Source of the DNA: Tardiphaga alba
Lineage (GTDB): Bacteria > Pseudomonadota > Alphaproteobacteria > Rhizobiales > Xanthobacteraceae
DNA: 64,000 bases
NCBI RefSeq assembly: GCF_018279705.1
Contig: NZ_CP036498.1
Span: 2,125,001-2,189,000, forward strand
Direction: 5' to 3'
Made by a program: the position numbers and the translations under genes. Within the stretch, counting starts at the first letter, position 1. Each line of letters opens with the position of its first letter. The notes beneath the pieces were generated by a model. That model was not told the DNA's origin and did not search any database. It was given only the letters and a program-made list of their open reading frames with translations. Positions 9,214 through 17,695 of this stretch are shown here, piece after piece.

Positions 9214-10287
9214 TCAATGTGAGAACGGGTAGAGTTTCCAGTAGGCCTTGATCTGTCGCCAGCGATGCGCGAGCCCGTCGGGCTCGAACACCAGGAAGGC
9301 GATGATGACGACGCCGATGGCGATCTCGCGTAAAAAGGTCAGGTTGTTATTGAGCGCCAGCGCCTTGTCGATGACGCCCCCCTTCAGCTCCATGCTGATC
9401 CATTCCATCGCTTCCGGCACCAGGATCACGAAGGCGGTGCCCATCAGCGTGCCCATGATCGAGCCGGCGCCGCCGATGATCACCATGGCGAGAAACAGGA
9501 TCGAGCGCTCGATGCCAAAGCCTTCGTTGGAGACAACCAGCTGGTAATGCGCATAGAGCGCACCCGCGATGCCGGCGAAGAATGCCGCGAGTCCGAACGA
9601 CAGCGTGCGATATTTGGTGAGATTGATGCCCATGATCTCGGCCGAGAGATAATGGTCGCGCACGGCCACCAGCGCACGTCCGTCGCGTGAGCGCATCAGG
9701 TTGGTAACCAGCAGATAGCTGACGACCACATAGGCTAGCACCACATAGAAATACTGCCGGTCGCCACGCAGCACATATCCGAAGATGGAGAACGGCTCGG
9801 CCATCGCCGGCACCGAGCCGCCGGAGAACCATTCGGCGCGCGAGAAGAAGTCGATCAGGATGTACTGGGCGGCGAGCGTCGCGATGACGAGATAAAGCCC
9901 CTTCAGTCGCGCCGCTGGCAGGCCGAAGAGCAGGCCGACAATGGCAGTGACAATGCCCGACAACGGGATCGCGAAGAAGACCGGGATCGATATCTTGCTG
10001 GACAGATAGGCTGATGTGAAGGCGCCCAGCAGGAAGAAAGCGGCATGGCCGATGGAGATCTGGCCGGTGAAGCCGACCAGGATATTCAAGCCAAGTGCGG
10101 CGATCCCGTAGATGCCGATCTGGATCAGGATGCTCAGCCAGTAGTCGCTGAACACCATCGGTGCGAGGCAGATGAGCACAATGCCGAGGATCGCAAAGTT
10201 ACGGCTGGTCGTGGTCGGGAAGATCGTGGTGTCGACCGCATAGGAGGAGCGGAAGTCGCCGGCGGGGAGAAGTGTGGAATTCGCCAT
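9214..10287 (-). CDS. Branched-chain-type ABC transporter permease (LivM-like, cluster 1)
   Basis: A 357-residue permease with about eight to ten hydrophobic segments. The LivM signature LNILVGFTGQISIGHAAFF is near residue 70 and GLPAARLKGLYLVIATLA near residue 120, followed by SRDGRALVAVRDHYLSAE, the cytoplasmic coupling loop that docks on the ATPases. It pairs with LivH at 10291-11184 to form the membrane channel. The start lies three bases beyond the livH stop, so translation is probably coupled. The extended N-terminus (about 30 residues before the first helix) is a common variant. Confidence 0.93.
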   Translation of the reverse strand: MANSTLLPAGDFRSSYAVDTTIFPTTTSRNFAILGIVLICLAPMVFSDYWLSILIQIGIYGIAALGLNILVGFTGQISIGHAAFFLLGAFTSAYLSSKISIPVFFAIPLSGIVTAIVGLLFGLPAARLKGLYLVIATLAAQYILIDFFSRAEWFSGGSVPAMAEPFSIFGYVLRGDRQYFYVVLAYVVVSYLLVTNLMRSRDGRALVAVRDHYLSAEIMGINLTKYRTLSFGLAAFFAGIAGALYAHYQLVVSNEGFGIERSILFLAMVIIGGAGSIMGTLMGTAFVILVPEAMEWISMELKGGVIDKALALNNNLTFLREIAIGVVIIAFLVFEPDGLAHRWRQIKAYWKLYPFSH

Positions 10288-10290
10288 GGC

Positions 10291-11184
10291 TTACACCCGC
10301 TCGATGTCTTTGGTGCCGAACAGGCCGTAAGGCTTGATCATGAGGATGATGATGAGCACGTAGAATGGCGCGATCTCGTAGAGATTGCCCCAATGCAGAT
10401 ATTCGCTGTCGATGAACTGCGCGAAATTTTCCAGCAGCCCGATGATGATGCCGCCGACAACCGCACCTGCGATGGAATCGAGGCCGCCGAGGATCACCGC
10501 CGGGAACACCTTGATGCCGTAGATCGACAGGCCCGACGACACGCCGTTCACCACGGCGACGACGACGCCTGCGACGGCGGAGACCATCGCCGAAATCGCC
10601 CATGCCATGGCGAACACCGTTTTGACGGAGATGCCGAGCGATTGGGCCACTTGCTGATTGAACGCCGTGGCGCGCATCGCCAGGCCCCATTTCGAGACCT
10701 TGAAGAACCAGGCCATGCCGATCATCATCAGCACGGACACGACGAGGCTCATGACATAGACGGTCTGGATCTGCAGGCTGCCAATCGTCACCGCCTGGCT
10801 GGTGAAAACGCGCGGGAACGGCTGCGGGTTGACGCCATAGATCCATTTCAGCGCGGCCTGGAAGACGGCTGACAGCGCGATGGTCACCATGATCACCGAA
10901 ATGATCGGCTCGCCGATCAGCGGCCGCAGGATCACCACCTGCACGAGGATGCCGAAGGCGAACATGAAGACCAGGGTCATCGGCATGCCGAGCCAGAACG
11001 GCACCTGATATTTGGTCAGCAGCGTCCAGCACACCCAGGCGCCGATCAGCAGCAATTCGCCCTGCGCGAAATTGACGACCTGCGTGGCTTTGTAGATCAG
11101 CACGAACGACATCGCGACCACGCCATACAGCGTGCCGACCACGAGACCATTGACGAGAAGCTGGAGGAGGAACTGCGTGTTCAT
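10291..11184 (-). CDS. Branched-chain-type ABC transporter permease (LivH-like, cluster 1)
   Basis: The 297-residue permease begins MNTQFLLQLLVNGLVVGTLY and contains the LivH hallmark YKATQVVNFAQGELLLIGA, followed by about eight transmembrane segments. KVFPAVILGGLDSIAGAVVGG near the C-terminus is the conserved final membrane motif. Although 12 more codons are open upstream, the ATG at 11184 gives the family N-terminus and has a purine stretch (gagagaa) in front. It forms the substrate channel with the LivM protein and lies ten bases after the acyl-CoA synthetase stop. Confidence 0.93.
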   Translation of the reverse strand: MNTQFLLQLLVNGLVVGTLYGVVAMSFVLIYKATQVVNFAQGELLLIGAWVCWTLLTKYQVPFWLGMPMTLVFMFAFGILVQVVILRPLIGEPIISVIMVTIALSAVFQAALKWIYGVNPQPFPRVFTSQAVTIGSLQIQTVYVMSLVVSVLMMIGMAWFFKVSKWGLAMRATAFNQQVAQSLGISVKTVFAMAWAISAMVSAVAGVVVAVVNGVSSGLSIYGIKVFPAVILGGLDSIAGAVVGGIIIGLLENFAQFIDSEYLHWGNLYEIAPFYVLIIILMIKPYGLFGTKDIERV

Positions 11185-11194
11185 GGCGATTCTC

Positions 11195-13126
11195 TCACTC
11201 GGCAGCTTGGGAAGGGGCAACGTCGTGCGTCATGTTCACCACCTTCAACCTCGTGCGGATGCGCTGCGATGTGCCGTCCTGGAAACGGATGGTGGTATCG
11301 ACCGGAATGTCGCTCTGTCCGCCATAGATGCCGTCGATGATGTCGGCATATTTCTCGTTGATGACGTTGCGGCGGACTTTTCGCGTGCGCGTGAGCTCAC
11401 CGTCATCTGCATCGAGTTCCTTGTACAGAAGCAGGAAGCGCGATATGCGCTGCGCCGGCGGCAGCGTGGCATTGACGGCCTCGACCTCTTTCTGCAAGAG
11501 CGCATAGACCTCAGGGCGCGAGGATAGGTCGGTATAGGTCGTGAAGGACAGCCGGTTCTTCTCCGCCCATTTCGAAATGATCGAATAGCGAATGCAGATC
11601 ATCGCCGCGAGCGCATCGCGGCCGGCACCGAGCACGACAGTCTCCGCCACATAGGGCGAAAATTTCAGCTTGTTCTCGATATATTGCGGCGAGAAGCGCT
11701 CGCCGCGGGCGGTCTCGGCGAGATCCTTGATGCGGTCGATGACCACGAGCTGCTTGTCGTCGTTGAAATAGCCGGCATCGCCGGAATACATCCAGCCGTC
11801 GCGCATATCGGCGGCGGAGGCTTCCTCGTTTTTGTAGTAGCCGAGGAACATGTTCGGGTGCTTCACCACGATCTCGCCGACGCCCTGGCTGTCGGGGTCG
11901 CGGACCTCGATGGCGATATTGTCGCCCATCGCAATGCCCGTGGTGTCGGGGTCAACGGCATCCGGCGCATGCAGCGTGAAGGCGCCGAGCGTTTCGGTCT
12001 GACCGTACAGCGTGCGCAGCGGCACGCCCATGGCGCGGAAGAACTTGAACGTATCCGGCCCCAGCGCGGCGCCGCCGGTGGCCGCCGAACGCAGGCGGGT
12101 GAAGCCGAGACGGTCGCGCAGCGCGCGGAACAGCAGGGCATCGGCGACGACGGAGCGCTTGCCATCTGCGAGGGCATTGAGCCCGGTCTTCATGCCGAGC
12201 TCATACAGGCTCTGCTTCAGCGGCGAGGCATCCATCACCCGCGCGCGGACGTCGGCGGCGATGCCTTCCCAGACGCGGGGCGCGAACAGAACGAAGGTTG
12301 GCGCGATCTCGCGGAAATCGTTCATCAGCGTGTCCTGCTGCTCAACGAAGTTGACCTTCATCCGCGACAGCAGGCCTTTGCCGAGCGCGTAGACCTGTTC
12401 CATGATCCAGGGCAGCGGCAGAACCGAGACATACTCGTCATCCGGGCCCTTCGGATCGAACGACAGATAGACGGCGCAATGGCCGAGCACGCGGCCGGCG
12501 GCCAGCATGGCGAGTTTCGGGTTCGATGTGGTGCCCGAGGTCGTGCAGAGGATCGCGACATCCTCGCCGCGGGTCGCATCCACGAGTTCATCGTAAATAT
12601 GTGGCTCGTGCGAGAGACGATTGCGGCCCATCTGCGCGAGCCGATCGGCTCCCATCAGGCGGGGATCATCGTATTTCCGCATGCCACGCGGATCGCTGTA
12701 GATGATGTGCTGCAGAGCAGGGACACGATCGGCGAGGCCGAGTAGCTTGTCGACCTGTTCCTCGTCCTCAGCAAATACGATCTTCGCTTCGCCGTAATTG
12801 AGGAGATAGGCGGCTTCCTCGTCCAGCACATCGCGATAGAGACCGAGACTCATGCCCCCGATCGCATGGGCGGCGATCTCGGCAGCGACCCAGTCCGGCC
12901 GGTTGTCACCGATGATGCCGATGACGTCGCCCTTGCCGATGCCGAGTTCAAGCATGCCGATCGTGAAATCACGCACGCGCGCGTGATAGTCGTTCCAGGT
13001 GAATTCGCGCCAGAGCCCGAAATCCTTTTCGCGCAGCGCGATCTCACTGCCGTGCTCCTTCGCGTTGAGGCGAAGCAGCTTCGGATAGGTGTCGGCCTGT
13101 TTGACGCGTCCGGCGTAATCCATCAT
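11195..13126 (-). CDS. AMP-dependent acyl-CoA synthetase embedded in Liv transporter operon
   Basis: Adenylate-forming enzyme of 643 residues, of the long-chain acyl-CoA synthetase type. The ATP-binding loop is CTTSGTTSNPKLAML (about residue 190); the canonical form has glycine where this has serine after the second threonine. Further motifs are YGQTETLGAFTLH, GWMYSGDAGYFNDD, VIDRIKDLAETARGE and a C-terminal TRTRKVRRN carrying the catalytic lysine region. It makes an acyl-CoA from a carboxylic acid, ATP and CoA in the cytoplasm. The start ATG overlaps the livG stop by four bases (ATGA), and its stop is ten bases before livH. This tight setting suggests that the imported substrate is activated to a CoA ester on arrival. 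Confidence 0.93.
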   Translation of the reverse strand: MMDYAGRVKQADTYPKLLRLNAKEHGSEIALREKDFGLWREFTWNDYHARVRDFTIGMLELGIGKGDVIGIIGDNRPDWVAAEIAAHAIGGMSLGLYRDVLDEEAAYLLNYGEAKIVFAEDEEQVDKLLGLADRVPALQHIIYSDPRGMRKYDDPRLMGADRLAQMGRNRLSHEPHIYDELVDATRGEDVAILCTTSGTTSNPKLAMLAAGRVLGHCAVYLSFDPKGPDDEYVSVLPLPWIMEQVYALGKGLLSRMKVNFVEQQDTLMNDFREIAPTFVLFAPRVWEGIAADVRARVMDASPLKQSLYELGMKTGLNALADGKRSVVADALLFRALRDRLGFTRLRSAATGGAALGPDTFKFFRAMGVPLRTLYGQTETLGAFTLHAPDAVDPDTTGIAMGDNIAIEVRDPDSQGVGEIVVKHPNMFLGYYKNEEASAADMRDGWMYSGDAGYFNDDKQLVVIDRIKDLAETARGERFSPQYIENKLKFSPYVAETVVLGAGRDALAAMICIRYSIISKWAEKNRLSFTTYTDLSSRPEVYALLQKEVEAVNATLPPAQRISRFLLLYKELDADDGELTRTRKVRRNVINEKYADIIDGIYGGQSDIPVDTTIRFQDGTSQRIRTRLKVVNMTHDVAPSQAAE

Positions 13127-13944
13127 GCGACGCTCTCCGCGTTCGCCGGTGCATCGTCCGGATCGACCAGCATTTCGTCTTCCTCGCCGAGATAAGCCCG
13201 CTTCACATGCGGATCAGCGAGCACGGCGGCGGGATCGCCCTCGGCAATCTTGCGACCGAAATCGAGCACCATGACGCGGTGTGAGATGTCCATGACCACG
13301 CCCATGTCGTGCTCGATCATCATCACGGTCATGCCGAACTCTTCGTTGAGATCGACGATGTAGCGGGCCATGTCCTCCTTCTCCTCGAAATTCATGCCGG
13401 CCATCGGCTCGTCGAGGAGAATGAGGTTCGGCTCCAGCGCCATCGCGCGGGCGAGTTCGACGCGCTTGCGCAAGCCGTAGGGCAGGGTGCCCGCGGTCGC
13501 CTTGCGGACGCTCTGGAGATCAAGGAAATCGATGATCTCCTCGACCTTGCGGCGATGTTCGAGTTCCTCCTTGCGCGCACCGGTGAGCCAGTAAAGCGAG
13601 CCGGTGAGGAAGTTGTTCTTCAAGAGGTGATGGCGGCCGACCATGATATTGTCGAGCACGCTCATATGATGAAACAGCGCAAGGTTCTGGAAGGTACGGC
13701 CGATGCCGATCCCCGGACGCGCATTGGTATTGAGATTGGTAATCTCACGGCCCCCGTAGAACAGCTGGCCTTCGGTCGGCTTGTAGCGGCCGGAGATGCA
13801 ATTGACGATGGAAGTCTTGCCGGCGCCGTTGGGCCCGATGATGGAGAACAGTTCGCCCTGATTGACGGCGAAGCTCACATCGGTGAGCGCGCGCACGCCG
13901 CCAAAGCGCAATGATACGCCGCGTACTTCCAAAGCAACCGTCAC
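13123..13944 (-). CDS. Branched-chain-type ABC transporter ATP-binding protein (LivG-like, cluster 1)
   Basis: ATPase of 273 residues with Walker A GPNGAGKTS, the LivG-type RTFQNLALFHHMSVLDN, LPYGLRKRVELARAM in place of the classical signature, Walker B LILLDEPMAGM and MIEHDMGVVMDISHRV. The start is taken as GTG at 13944 (VTVALEVRG), because gggagg lies six bases upstream and the residues added by an upstream GTG at 13992 are not conserved. It is the first gene of the cluster 1 operon and overlaps the acyl-CoA synthetase start by four bases. Transcription starts in the 229-base gap shared with the divergent Crp/Fnr-type regulator. Confidence 0.92.
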   Translation of the reverse strand: MTVALEVRGVSLRFGGVRALTDVSFAVNQGELFSIIGPNGAGKTSIVNCISGRYKPTEGQLFYGGREITNLNTNARPGIGIGRTFQNLALFHHMSVLDNIMVGRHHLLKNNFLTGSLYWLTGARKEELEHRRKVEEIIDFLDLQSVRKATAGTLPYGLRKRVELARAMALEPNLILLDEPMAGMNFEEKEDMARYIVDLNEEFGMTVMMIEHDMGVVMDISHRVMVLDFGRKIAEGDPAAVLADPHVKRAYLGEEDEMLVDPDDAPANAESVA

Positions 13945-14136
13945 GCATGCCCTCCCAGATACGGCGCTTGGCGCGCTCTTTATCCCGTCCACGGTAACCG
14001 TCGCAGCTTATAACGCCGGATCGGTCACGGCCATTCGACTAATGAACCTTCCGTGATCATTCTCCCTACGTTAAACCGGGCGTGGGAAATGTCTCGCGCC
14101 GGACAATCTGTCAGGCAATTTGTCGCGTGGCATGTA

Positions 14137-14153
14137 TTGTTGCGTCGCAACAA
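14137..14153. promoter_or_regulatory. Perfect inverted repeat upstream of Crp/Fnr-type regulator; possible operator
   Basis: The 17-base sequence ttgttgcgtcgcaacaa is a perfect 7+3+7 inverted repeat. It ends 20 bases before the regulator's ATG, inside the divergent gap to livG of cluster 1. Crp/Fnr proteins bind dyads of about this size, often with TTG half-sites, so autoregulation or control of the liv operon is plausible. No experimental support is available here. Confidence 0.45.
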
Positions 14154-14173
14154 GGCGGACTGGCGGCGGTGGC

Positions 14174-14848
14174 ATGATTGCTGCGGATCAATTGAAGAAG
14201 ATCGCGGCCTGGTCGCGCGATCTGACGGACCGGGAAATCGAGGTCGCGCGCGCGGGCATCGTCGAGAAATCGTTCAGGGCGAACGAGTTCATCTCCATGC
14301 GCGGCGATGTGTTCGATTACTGGACCGGGGTAGTGTCGGGCCTCGTCAAGATCGGGACGATTTCGCGGGGCGGCAAGGAGGTCAGCATCACCGGCCTCAC
14401 CGCAGGCGCATGGTTCGGCGAAGGCAGTGTGCTGAAAAACGAGCCTCGCCGCTATGACATCGTGGCGATGCGCGATTCCCGCGTGGCGATGATGGAGCGG
14501 TCGGCCTTTTTCTGGCTGTTCGAGAACAGCGTTGGCTTCAACCGATTCCTGGTGTCGCTTTTGAACGAACGCCTCGGCCAGTTCATCGCGGCGACTGAAT
14601 ATGGCCGCATGCTGGATGCCACCGGCCGGCTCGCGCGCTGCATCGCCTCGCTGTTCAATCCGATCCTGTATCGTGACGCCACGCGGCATCTGGAAATCAC
14701 GCAGGAGGAGCTCGGGGCGATCTCCGGCATCTCGCGGCAGAAGGCCAATCAGTGCCTGCAGACCCTCGAAAAAGAGGGCCTGCTGCGGCTTGAATATGGT
14801 GGCGTCACGGTAATCGATCTGGAGCGGCTGGGGCGGTATGGCGAATAG
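14174..14848 (+). CDS. Crp/Fnr family transcriptional regulator
   Basis: The 224-residue protein has an N-terminal cyclic-nucleotide-binding-like beta barrel (about residues 15-115, including GEGSVLKNEPRRYDIVAM), a long dimer helix (LLNERLGQFIAATEYGRML), and a C-terminal winged helix HLEITQEELGAISGISRQKA with recognition helix SRQKANQCLQTLEKEG. The cysteine cluster of Fnr-type iron-sulfur sensors is absent. The effector cannot be named. The gene diverges from the liv/acyl-CoA synthetase operon and is probably its regulator. The ATG at 14174 is chosen because upstream in-frame codons overlap the palindrome at 14137-14153 and are not conserved in character. Confidence 0.9.
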   Translation: MIAADQLKKIAAWSRDLTDREIEVARAGIVEKSFRANEFISMRGDVFDYWTGVVSGLVKIGTISRGGKEVSITGLTAGAWFGEGSVLKNEPRRYDIVAMRDSRVAMMERSAFFWLFENSVGFNRFLVSLLNERLGQFIAATEYGRMLDATGRLARCIASLFNPILYRDATRHLEITQEELGAISGISRQKANQCLQTLEKEGLLRLEYGGVTVIDLERLGRYGE

Positions 14849-14858
14849 GGCTCATCTT

Positions 14859-14948
14859 GTAGCCTGGATGGAGCGAAGCGCAATCCAGGAATCGGAGCCT
14901 CAGCATATCCGCCGGTCCCCGGATTGCGCTGCGCTCCATACGGGCTAC
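14859..14948. repeat. Palindromic intergenic repeat, family B copy 1
   Basis: Between the convergent regulator and livF genes the DNA has two facing arms, gtagcctggatggagcgaag followed by cgcaatccagg, and ccccggattgcgctgcgctc followed by catacgggctac, which can fold into one long imperfect stem. A repeat of the same style is at 31628-31713. It occupies nearly all of the gap and could also serve as a bidirectional terminator, although no T run follows the stem. Confidence 0.7.
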
Positions 14949-14952
14949 GGCC

Positions 14953-15648
14953 TCACACTTCCAGCCATTCCTTGCGCACGCCGTCATTCGCCTTGAGCTC
15001 CGCCGGTGTGCCTTCGAACACGATGCGGCCGTGGCCCATGACATAGACCCGGTGCGAGATGCGGAGCGCAATCGACAGCTTCTGCTCCACCAGCAAAATC
15101 GCCACGCCGCGGCGTGCGATCTCGGCGATGAGATCGCCGACCTGCTGCACGATCAGCGGCGCCAGGCCTTCGGTCGGCTCGTCGATCATGACCAGCTCGG
15201 GATCGCCCATCAGCGTGCGGCAGATGGTCAGCATCTGCTTCTCGCCACCGGACAACACGCCGGCTGCCGTATCGGCGCGGCGGGCGAGGTTCGGGAACAT
15301 CTCCAGCATATCATCGAGCCGCCATTTGCCCGGCTTTCGCGAGTCCTTGATGCCCAGCAGCAGGTTCTGCCGCACCGTGAGGCCTGGAAAGATGTCGCGA
15401 TGCTCCGGCACATAGCCGAGGCCGAGATGCGCGATCTTGAAGCTCGGCAGGCCGGCAATGTCCTTGCCCTTGAACTTGATCGTGCCCTGCGGCGGCACCT
15501 CGCCCATGATGGCCTTGACCGTGGTCGAGCGGCCGACGCCGTTGCGCCCCAGCAGCGAGACGACCTCGCTCGCATCGATATGCAGGTCGACGCCCTGCAG
15601 GATGTGGCTCTTGCCGTAATAGGCGTGCAGGTCTTTGACTTCCAGCAT
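14953..15648 (-). CDS. Branched-chain-type ABC transporter ATP-binding protein (LivF-like, cluster 2)
   Basis: The 231-residue ATPase has the LivF start MLEVKDLHAYYGKSHILQGV, Walker A GRNGVGRST (the usual lysine before the serine is replaced by arginine), signature VLSGGEKQML, Walker B LVMIDEPTEGLAPL and LLVEQKLSIALRISHRV. An arginine in place of the Walker A lysine would normally impair ATP binding, so the codon agg (about 15526-15528 on the plus strand) deserves checking. It is the last gene of cluster 2 and its start overlaps the livG stop by one base. Confidence 0.92.
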   Translation of the reverse strand: MLEVKDLHAYYGKSHILQGVDLHIDASEVVSLLGRNGVGRSTTVKAIMGEVPPQGTIKFKGKDIAGLPSFKIAHLGLGYVPEHRDIFPGLTVRQNLLLGIKDSRKPGKWRLDDMLEMFPNLARRADTAAGVLSGGEKQMLTICRTLMGDPELVMIDEPTEGLAPLIVQQVGDLIAEIARRGVAILLVEQKLSIALRISHRVYVMGHGRIVFEGTPAELKANDGVRKEWLEV

Positions 15649-16397
15649 CAGGCAGCCTCCTCGCCGAGATAGGCTTCCTTGACCTTCTTGTTGCCGCGGA
15701 TCTCGGCCGGTGTGCCCGTGGCGATCACCTCGCCATAGACCAGCACCGAGATGCGATCGGCGAGGCCGAACACCACGCTCATATCGTGCTCGACGATCAG
15801 CAACGTGCGCCCCTCGGTGAGCCGCCGGATCTGCTCCACGGCGCGCTCCGTCTCGGCATGGCTCATGCCCGCGGTGGGCTCGTCAAGCAGGACCACATCG
15901 GCGCCGCCGGCAATGGTGATGCCGATTTCCAGCGCGCGTTGCTCCGCATAGGTCAGCAGTCCCGCCGGCACGTCGCGGCGCGACACCAGGCTGATGTCCT
16001 GCAGGATCTGCGCGGTGCGCTCACGCACCTCGGGCAGGGCGTCCACATTCTTCCAGAATGCGTAGCGATGCCCGGTGGCCCACAACACGGCGCAGCGCAG
16101 ATTCTCCCACACCGTCATCTTGGCGAAGACGTTGGTGACCTGGAACGAGCGCGACAGACCGCGGCGATTGATCTGGAACGGCGGCAGGCCGACGATATCC
16201 TGCCCGTTCAGCAGAATGGTCCCGCTGGTCGGCTTCATATAGCCCGAGATCAGGTTGAACGTGGTGGATTTGCCGGCGCCGTTCGGGCCGATCAGCGCGT
16301 GGCGTTCGCCCTTGGCGACAGAGAGAGTCACACCCTGGATCACTTTGGTGATGCCGAAGGATTTCTCCACGCCGTGCATTTCAATGGCGTTGGTCAT
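15648..16397 (-). CDS. Branched-chain-type ABC transporter ATP-binding protein (LivG-like, cluster 2)
   Basis: ATPase of 249 residues: Walker A GPNGAGKST, LSRSFQVTNVFAKMTVWEN in the position of the LivG Q-loop, LLTYAEQRALEIGITIA as the signature region, Walker B VVLLDEPTAGMSHAE and VEHDMSVVFGLADRISV. The frame is open far upstream through livM in another register; the ATG at 16397 gives the proper family start, MTNAIEMHGVEKSFG, and overlaps the livM stop by four bases. It works with LivF, LivH and LivM of cluster 2. Confidence 0.93.
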   Translation of the reverse strand: MTNAIEMHGVEKSFGITKVIQGVTLSVAKGERHALIGPNGAGKSTTFNLISGYMKPTSGTILLNGQDIVGLPPFQINRRGLSRSFQVTNVFAKMTVWENLRCAVLWATGHRYAFWKNVDALPEVRERTAQILQDISLVSRRDVPAGLLTYAEQRALEIGITIAGGADVVLLDEPTAGMSHAETERAVEQIRRLTEGRTLLIVEHDMSVVFGLADRISVLVYGEVIATGTPAEIRGNKKVKEAYLGEEAA

Positions 16398-17695
16398 GCG
16401 GCCGCTCCCTTGGCACGGGCTTCGGTGAGGGCATCGTCCCAGCGCGCTGCGATCATTTTCCAGGTCTTGCGCGCAGCGAAGGCGCCGACGAACAGCAGCA
16501 CGGCGGCGATCGCCCAGACACCGCGGTTCTCCGCGTCGAACGGAATGCCGAACGCCTTGATGTGCGAATCTCCGCCGGCATGGACCATATGGAAGACGAT
16601 GACCTCGACGGCCAGGATGAAGCCGACCAGCATCGCCAGCGTCGGAATGAAAGAGATCAGATAGGCCGGCAACACGCGGGCGATGGTGCCGGCCTTGATC
16701 AGCGGCCAGTGCATCATCATGAGGCCGGTGAGGCCGCCAGGCGCGAACATGACGACGGCGATGAAGATCAGCCCGAAATAGAGCTGCCACACCTGCGTGA
16801 GGTCCGAGAGGCCGAGCGAGAGCAGGGTCACGAAGATGGCGCCGACGATCGGGCCGATGAAGAAGCCGACGCCGCCGATATAGGTGGCGAACAGCACGGT
16901 GCCGGACTGCACGGCGCCGAGATAGGCGGAATTGGCGATCTCGAAATTGATCGCCGCCAGCGCGCCCGCGATGCCGGCAAAGAAACCGGAGAAGCAGAAG
17001 GCGATGAAGCGCACCACATGTGGATCGTAGCCGACGAATTGCACGCGCTCGGGATTGTCGCGCACGGCATTGCACATGCGGCCGAGCGGCGTGCGGGTGA
17101 GGGCATACATGGCGATCACGGCGATCAGCGTCCATGCCGCGACCAGGTAGTAGATCTGGATCTGTGGGCCAAAACTCCAGTCGAACAACCGGAATGCCTT
17201 GGTGCGATTGGCCGACACACCGGCTTCGCCGCCGAAGAAGGTCCGCAGGATCAGCGCCGAGGATGCCACGAGTTCGGCGAGGCCGAGCGAGATCATGGCA
17301 AAGGCGGTGCCGGACCGTTTGGTCGAGACCCAGCCGAAGATGAGCGCGAAACCGAGGCCCGCGAAGCCGCCGATCAACGGCACCAAAGGCAGCGGGATCG
17401 CAAACTTGTTCTTGGCGATGATGTTGATGGCATGGATCGCGAGGAAGCCGCCGAGCCCGTAATAGACCGCATGCCCGAAAGACAGCATGCCGGTCTGTCC
17501 GAGCAGGATATTGTAGGACAGCGAAAAGATGATCGAGATGCCGATCAGGCTGAAGGTCGTCAGCGATCCGCCCGACGAGAAGATTTTTGGCAGGATGATC
17601 AGCGCCGCGGCGACGATCACCCACATGCCATAGAATTTCAGACGATCGGCGGCGGTGGGCGCGGGTGGCGCGATATTCATGGTGGTGTCGCTCAT
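16394..17695 (-). CDS. Branched-chain-type ABC transporter permease (LivM-like, cluster 2)
   Basis: The permease is 433 residues, longer than the usual 320-360. The core LivM motif is LSYNILLGQTGMLSFGHAVY, followed by TKRSGTAFAMISLGLAEL and the coupling loop TRTPLGRMCNAVRDNPERV. Two extra hydrophobic stretches follow the core (about residues 330-415: ISFIPTLAMLVGFILAVEVI and WAIAAVLLFVGAFAARK), so it has an additional C-terminal membrane hairpin compared with the LivM proteins of clusters 1 and 3. The gene overlaps livH and livG by four bases on each side, as expected for a coupled operon. Confidence 0.92.
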   Translation of the reverse strand: MSDTTMNIAPPAPTAADRLKFYGMWVIVAAALIILPKIFSSGGSLTTFSLIGISIIFSLSYNILLGQTGMLSFGHAVYYGLGGFLAIHAINIIAKNKFAIPLPLVPLIGGFAGLGFALIFGWVSTKRSGTAFAMISLGLAELVASSALILRTFFGGEAGVSANRTKAFRLFDWSFGPQIQIYYLVAAWTLIAVIAMYALTRTPLGRMCNAVRDNPERVQFVGYDPHVVRFIAFCFSGFFAGIAGALAAINFEIANSAYLGAVQSGTVLFATYIGGVGFFIGPIVGAIFVTLLSLGLSDLTQVWQLYFGLIFIAVVMFAPGGLTGLMMMHWPLIKAGTIARVLPAYLISFIPTLAMLVGFILAVEVIVFHMVHAGGDSHIKAFGIPFDAENRGVWAIAAVLLFVGAFAARKTWKMIAARWDDALTEARAKGAAA

